In this document: positions 59,820 to 64,000 of the stretch, piece after piece
How the letters are laid out: each line of letters opens with the position of its first letter
Numbering within the stretch: the stretch's first letter is position 1
Assembly: GCA_910578785.1 (NCBI GenBank)
Contig: CAJTSJ010000011.1
Coordinates: 1-64,000, forward strand
DNA length: 64,000 bases
Origin: an uncultured Muribaculum sp.
GTDB lineage: Bacteria > Bacteroidota > Bacteroidia > Bacteroidales > Muribaculaceae
Direction of reading: 5' to 3'
The notes under the pieces: generated by a model
The model's database searches: none
Told to the model about the DNA's origin: nothing
What the model saw: the letters and a program-made list of their open reading frames with translations, nothing else
Translations under genes and position numbers: made by a program

Positions 59820-61121
59820 TTATCTGAGCCACTTGAACAACTCCATATACGACACCTTCTTGCCATAGCGAAGAATTCCGTTACGGTAGATTCTCGCCGC
59901 AAAGTAAGTGAAAAGTATCGCACAGCCATACAGCACGCCTATGCTCGTCAGCAATTGCCACACAGGCACGTCGTAAGGCAAGCGCGTCATCATAACTATC
60001 GGCGAAGTAAACGGTATGATCGAACACCAGACACCGAGCTGTCCGTTTGGATTCTCTATGCACGACTCGCCGATAAGCAGGGCAAACACGATTATCATCA
60101 TCACCGGAGTAGTGAACTGGGCTGTATCGGACTGCTGGTCGACAGCAGAACCGAATCCGGCAAACAGAGCGGCGTAAAGCAGATAGCCGCCGATGAAATA
60201 TATTATGAACATGCCGAGCAACTGAATCCAGTTGACAGACATGACCATCTGGATTATCTTTGCAAGGTCGGAATCTATGTTCGGCATGGCCTGCTCCATG
60301 CCGGGTGTCATTCCGGGAGCCATAGCCGATGTGTCAGGCACAAGTCCGCTCATGCTGAGCATCGCCATTCCAACACCCAAAAGCACAGCCCAGATGGCAA
60401 TCTGTGTAAGTCCGACAAGAGCGACACCGATAATCTTACCCATCATCAGTTCTATAGGTCGGCATGAGCTGACTATCACCTCGACAATTCTGTTGGTCTT
60501 GTCCTCGACTACTGAAGCCATGATCATGGCGCCGAACATAAGTACAAATATGTAGATTATGAATGCAAGAACGATACCTACTACAGAAGCAAGCACAGTC
60601 GACGACACTTCGTTGTCCCAGGTCAGGGCATCGACATCGACCTCTATGTGCGAATCTTTCATCATCTGCTCAAACTCCGGAATGCCGTACGACAGTATTT
60701 TCTCACGCGAAAGGCGTTCGCCCAGCTGATCCTCGATACTGTTCATCAGCGACATGCGCACGGCATCGTCGGAATATACATTGACCTTCCTCGTTTCGGC
60801 CACATCTGCCGGAATAGTAATCAGCGCATAGGAGTCGCCGTAACGCTCGTGCAGGTCGGCAACCGGCGCAACCTCATCAGTAGAAATATAGACGAAACGA
60901 TAGTCTTCGTTGTCTTCAAAAGCACCGGCAAACTTTCCGGAATTGTCGACAATGGTAACTGTTTCGGCCTCCGAGCTGTTGAACTGGGCCAGTACCACCG
61001 GGACCACCCCTATCAGAAGCACGAGCAACGGAACCAATATGGTTGATATGATAAATGACTTCTTGGCAACGATGGCGTAATATTCACGCTGCATCACAAG
61101 AAATAAGCGGTTCTTATTCAT
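59820..61121 (-). CDS. ABC transporter permease (NatB-like)
   Basis: The 433 aa inner-membrane protein has one N-terminal segment (IISTILVPLLVLLIGVVPVVL), a ~130-residue extracytoplasmic domain, and about five C-terminal segments (e.g. FIIYIFVLMFGAMIMASVVE followed by KTNRIVEVIVSSCRP, a hallmark of the ABC-2/NatB group). It pairs with the ATPase gene just upstream, overlapping it by 8 bp. NatAB-type exporters move sodium or drugs; the substrate here is unknown. Confidence 0.85.
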   Translation of the reverse strand: MNKNRLFLVMQREYYAIVAKKSFIISTILVPLLVLLIGVVPVVLAQFNSSEAETVTIVDNSGKFAGAFEDNEDYRFVYISTDEVAPVADLHERYGDSYALITIPADVAETRKVNVYSDDAVRMSLMNSIEDQLGERLSREKILSYGIPEFEQMMKDSHIEVDVDALTWDNEVSSTVLASVVGIVLAFIIYIFVLMFGAMIMASVVEDKTNRIVEVIVSSCRPIELMMGKIIGVALVGLTQIAIWAVLLGVGMAMLSMSGLVPDTSAMAPGMTPGMEQAMPNIDSDLAKIIQMVMSVNWIQLLGMFIIYFIGGYLLYAALFAGFGSAVDQQSDTAQFTTPVMMIIVFALLIGESCIENPNGQLGVWCSIIPFTSPIVMMTRLPYDVPVWQLLTSIGVLYGCAILFTYFAARIYRNGILRYGKKVSYMELFKWLR

Positions 61122-62028
61122 GTTGTTTAGTGACAGTTTCTATAAATATTTCGTTCATTGACGGCAGAATCTCTTCAAATCCGAGTATAGTATACTTTTC
61201 ATTGAGCGTCGCTATGGTCTCGCGCATAGACACACCCGCAACCAAAGCCACTACGGCCTCACAGCCTCCGACAGAGTTCTGTTCAAGGCCCATGATAGAA
61301 TAAAGCGCGGCGTCTGGAGCCAGCACAGGCTCGGCGATTGTGATTCTGAACAGATTCTTCTTAAACTGCTGGCGAATGCTGTAAACGTCGCCTTGCAGCA
61401 CGGCATGCGAACGGTCAATCAATGTAATTTCCCGGCATATCTCCTCCACCGATGCCATATTATGGGTAGAGAACAGTATCGTGGAACCATCGCGGTTCAA
61501 CTCAAGAATCTCACGTTTCAGCTGTTCAACGTTTACAGGGTCGAATCCTGAAAACGGTTCGTCAAATATCAGGAGCTTCGGACGATGCACTACCGTAGAT
61601 ATGAACTGAACCTTCTGGGCCATTCCTTTCGACAGAGCTTCTATCTTTTTGTTGGTCCACTCCGACAGTCCGAGCTTATCAATCCACATACGAGCGGCAG
61701 TTCGGGCATCGCGCTTTGACATACCCTTCAACCGGCCAATGAATTCAATCTGGTCAATGACTTTCATCTTTTTATACAGTCCACGCTCCTCCGGCAGATA
61801 GCCCATGTGCATGACATCCGACGGTGTCAACGGGCGTCCCTCCAAGAGCACTTCTCCCTCATCCTGCTTTATAATCTGATTAAGGATTCGAATCAAAGTA
61901 GTCTTTCCGGCACCGTTTGGTCCGAGAAGTCCGTAGACTTCCCCTTCCTGCACATTCAAGGACACATGGTCAAGGGCCACATGCTTGTCGTAGCGCTTGA
62001 CTACATCTTTTACTTCTATTAAAGACAT
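61114..62028 (-). CDS. ABC transporter ATP-binding protein (NatA-like)
   Basis: The 304 aa cytoplasmic ATPase has Walker A GPNGAGKTT, signature LSKGMAQ, Walker B LLIFDEPFSGFD and the switch histidine in FSTHNM. The C-terminal ~70 residues form the DUF4162-type extension. It powers the permease encoded directly downstream. It lies 25 bp after prmA and is probably in the same transcript. Confidence 0.92.
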   Translation of the reverse strand: MSLIEVKDVVKRYDKHVALDHVSLNVQEGEVYGLLGPNGAGKTTLIRILNQIIKQDEGEVLLEGRPLTPSDVMHMGYLPEERGLYKKMKVIDQIEFIGRLKGMSKRDARTAARMWIDKLGLSEWTNKKIEALSKGMAQKVQFISTVVHRPKLLIFDEPFSGFDPVNVEQLKREILELNRDGSTILFSTHNMASVEEICREITLIDRSHAVLQGDVYSIRQQFKKNLFRITIAEPVLAPDAALYSIMGLEQNSVGGCEAVVALVAGVSMRETIATLNEKYTILGFEEILPSMNEIFIETVTKQHE

Positions 62029-62053
62029 GTAGATATCTATTATTATGTATTAA

Positions 62054-62902
62054 TTATACTTTTATCAGCTTAAGCGACGCCCAATCGTCAAGACTCACGA
62101 GCGAATCATAAGCCAGTCCGAATTCAGAAGCCTTGTTCACGATGTCGTCGGCATCGTTTTTGTAAAATCCGCTCAACAGCATGACTCCTCCGGGATTCAA
62201 AGCATCGGCATAAGCCTCTATATCGTTAAGGATGATGTTTTTGTTTATATTGGCAAGCAGATAGTCCGACTTTGGCAAAGACTTCAAAGCGGAAGCATCG
62301 CCCAAAATCACATTTATCTCGCCATGATGGTTCAACGCCACATTCTCAACGGCATTGACATGGGCAAACTCGTCGATTTCAATTGCATTGACCGGCGACG
62401 CCCCTCTCATGGCAGCCAATATGGCCAGAATTCCGGTGCCGGTGCCGACATCGACAAGCGACCTACCCTCGACTGGCAAGCTCAAAAGCCAGCGCAACAT
62501 CAGGGTCGTGGTCTGGTGATGGCCTGTTCCGAACGCCATTTTCGGGTCGATGACTATATCATAAGGAGCCGATGGGACATCCGCATGAAACGAGCTGTGA
62601 ATCACACACATATCGTCCACGATAATCGGTTTGAAGTAATTCTTCTCCCATTCCGCATTCCAATCCTGACCTTCAATCTCAGTCCAGCTTACCGAAGCCT
62701 TGACATCATCAAAAGGGAACTTCACCATTACATCCTTTAGAACGGACTCATCGAAATCGCCTATCTTAACATAAGCAGTCAATCCTTCCTCATCCGGGAC
62801 AAAACTCTCATAGCCGTGCTCGCACAACAACGCGGCGAATACATCGGTCATCGTCTCGTCGCAAGGAGTCAGATCGACCCTCACTTCCATATAATTGTTC
62901 AT
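62054..62902 (-). CDS. prmA: Ribosomal protein L11 methyltransferase
   Basis: The 282 aa enzyme trimethylates ribosomal protein L11. It has an N-terminal substrate-recognition domain, the family block DPKMAFGTGHHQTT, the SAM motif VDVGTGTGILAILAA and the catalytic-loop motif LLANINKNI. The start at ATG 62902 is chosen over an in-frame TTG at 62914, and it agrees with the TATCTTTG promoter box at 62941-62934. Confidence 0.92.
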   Translation of the reverse strand: MNNYMEVRVDLTPCDETMTDVFAALLCEHGYESFVPDEEGLTAYVKIGDFDESVLKDVMVKFPFDDVKASVSWTEIEGQDWNAEWEKNYFKPIIVDDMCVIHSSFHADVPSAPYDIVIDPKMAFGTGHHQTTTLMLRWLLSLPVEGRSLVDVGTGTGILAILAAMRGASPVNAIEIDEFAHVNAVENVALNHHGEINVILGDASALKSLPKSDYLLANINKNIILNDIEAYADALNPGGVMLLSGFYKNDADDIVNKASEFGLAYDSLVSLDDWASLKLIKV

Positions 62903-62933
62903 ATACCTGTGCAAAAAATATGATTAATGCGCA

Positions 62934-62941
62934 CAAAGATA
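62934..62941 (-). promoter_or_regulatory. -7 box of the prmA-ABC operon
   Basis: CAAAGATA reads TATCTTTG on the minus strand, 31 bp before ATG 62902. Confidence 0.55.
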
Positions 62942-62986
62942 CGAAATAAAATCATACTATAAAGGAGACTGTCCTATAATATGTAT

Positions 62987-63024
62987 AATAAAAGATAGCC
63001 GCCGGCACTAAGCCAACGGCTATC
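62987..63024 (-). terminator. Terminator of typA
   Basis: On the minus strand, GATAGCCG...CGGCTATC (63024-63017 with 63001-62994) extends inward to about 13 pairs, including two G-T pairs, and is followed by TTTTATTA. Confidence 0.8.
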
Positions 63025-63048
63025 TCAAATATATCATAACAATTGAAT

Positions 63049-64000
63049 CTATTTGTTGGCGCGCTTACGCTCAAGCTCGTCAAGAATTATCTTGCGCAGA
63101 CGGAGGTGATGCGGGGTCACTTCGACATATTCGTCTTCCTTAATATATTCAAGCGCCTCTTCAAGGCTGAACACTACGGGCGGAATTATACGGGCTTTAT
63201 CGTCAGCTCCCGATGCACGCATGTTAGTAAGCTTTTTAGACTTGGTGACATTGACCACTATGTCGTTGTCCTTGGCATTCTCACCGACTACCTGGCCGGC
63301 ATATACCTCTTCCTGCGGGAAAATGAAGAAGCGTCCTCGGTCCTGAAGCTTATCAATGGCATAGGCATAGGCCGTACCGGCTTCCATTGCGATGAGCGAA
63401 CCGTTTGTACGACGTTCGATATCACCCTTCCATGGCTGGTATTCGAGAAAACGGTGAGCCATTATGGCTTCGCCTGCAGATGCAGTAAGTACGTTGTTAC
63501 GAAGTCCTATGATACCGCGCGAAGGAATGTTGAATTCGATGTGCAGACGGTCATTCTGAGTGGTCATAGACACCATCTCACCCTTTCGGCGGGTCACCAT
63601 GTCTATAATCTTGCTTGAATACTCTTCGGGAACGTTGATTGTCAGCAACTCTATCGGCTCGCACTTGACACCGTCAATTTCCTTGAGAATGACCTGTGGC
63701 TGGCCTACCTGAAGCTCATAACCCTCGCGGCGCATAGTCTCGATAAGAACCGACAAATGAAGCACTCCACGGCCATAGACAGTCCATACATCCTCATGCG
63801 AGGCCTTGCTGACGCGCAATGCAAGATTCTTGTCAAGTTCATGGGTCAGACGGTCGCCGATATGGCGCGATGTTACAAATTTGCCGTCGCGTCCGAAGAA
63901 CGGAGAGTCGTTGATGGTGAATGTCATCGACATGGTAGGTTCGTCGATTGCTATGCGCGGAAGCGGTTCCGGATTCTCCAAAGCGGCAACAGTGTCGCCG
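63049..64000 (-). CDS. typA: GTP-binding protein TypA/BipA, C-terminal part
   Basis: The visible part is the C-terminal ~316 residues of the ribosome-associated translation GTPase BipA, which acts in stress and 50S assembly. It shows the EF-G-like domain III onward (PTMSMTFTINDSPFFGRDG), the domain V block (RRKGEMVSM followed by SRGIIGLR) and the typical C-terminal end (VEVTPHHLRLRK). The frame is open past base 64000, so the GTPase domain lies outside the window. The gene is cut by the window edge, not broken. Confidence 0.95.
   Translation of the reverse strand, partial: GDTVAALENPEPLPRIAIDEPTMSMTFTINDSPFFGRDGKFVTSRHIGDRLTHELDKNLALRVSKASHEDVWTVYGRGVLHLSVLIETMRREGYELQVGQPQVILKEIDGVKCEPIELLTINVPEEYSSKIIDMVTRRKGEMVSMTTQNDRLHIEFNIPSRGIIGLRNNVLTASAGEAIMAHRFLEYQPWKGDIERRTNGSLIAMEAGTAYAYAIDKLQDRGRFFIFPQEEVYAGQVVGENAKDNDIVVNVTKSKKLTNMRASGADDKARIIPPVVFSLEEALEYIKEDEYVEVTPHHLRLRKIILDELERKRANK

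Noticed and set aside
63049..64000. Truncated typA
   Set aside because: The open frame continues to the edge of the window, so it is cut by the window and not by mutation.
1..64000. tRNA or rRNA genes
   Set aside because: I scanned the gene-free gaps by eye and saw no cloverleaf-like or rRNA sequence. A covariance search could still find a small RNA I missed.

Overview
The window reads as chromosomal DNA of a gut-type Bacteroidales, most likely the Muribaculaceae (S24-7) group. The evidence is the gene content (PorE-like OmpA lipoprotein, GSCFA, DUF6377, DUF5715, a single fused LptF/LptG-type permease, pyrB-pyrI as separate adjacent genes, RibBA fusion) and the repeated Bacteroidetes-type promoter signal TAnnTTTG found just upstream of many first genes. 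The family assignment is inference; no rRNA or tRNA gene is visible to prove it.

Layout. 1-4330 is an AT-rich plus-strand array of single small genes (DUF1877, SMI1/KNR4, DUF2625 and unrecognised ones). Each is flanked by a 50-60 bp palindromic intergenic site with conserved edges, so it looks like an integron-like cassette array of immunity-type genes, in the style of the recombinase-associated acquired interbacterial defence clusters of Bacteroidales. 4343-5883 carries an AraC regulator and a CatA-like acyltransferase, closed by a strong bidirectional terminator. 6030-10840 is a minus-strand block with pyrB-pyrI-flavin reductase-glyA-plsC as one likely operon, plus an acidic-tailed pRiA4b-like gene. 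11282-12864 holds two envelope genes; 12873-14628 a TrmH-family methyltransferase and a two-gene LysO exporter. 14931-20088 is pepP-DMT transporter-menB-menC-menE (menaquinone). It is followed by a Crp/Fnr regulator, priA, a dipeptidyl peptidase IV-type S9 peptidase, a PorE-like protein and a GSCFA protein. 28965-30895 is DUF177-rpmF-fabH. 31002-37127 is a tightly overlapping four-gene operon (DUF5715, AsmA-like, HAD, aroB).

37580-43927 is a nine-gene minus-strand run of small membrane, secreted and lipoprotein genes of unknown function, two with DUF4304-like parts. The same 17 bp stop/start junction is reused three times. Directly upstream (44037-45524) are scars: a DUF1016 nuclease broken by one in-frame stop, a tyrosine-recombinase tail and a RhuM/Fic-type fragment. 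45567-49993 has an AraC regulator divergent from two tandem DUF6377 sensor/regulator paralogues, the first broken by a frameshift.

50064-64000 is mostly housekeeping: nitroreductase, LptF/G permease, ribBA, trmN6, engB, a RelA-type (p)ppGpp synthetase with a dead hydrolase site, a lipoprotein, a lipase-like hydrolase, an ABC exporter pair, prmA and the C-terminal part of typA, which runs off the window.

Best candidates for undescribed biology: the cassette array at 1-3760, the nine-gene envelope cluster at 37.6-43.9 kb with its duplicated junction, and the long inverted-repeat element at 10993-11084.
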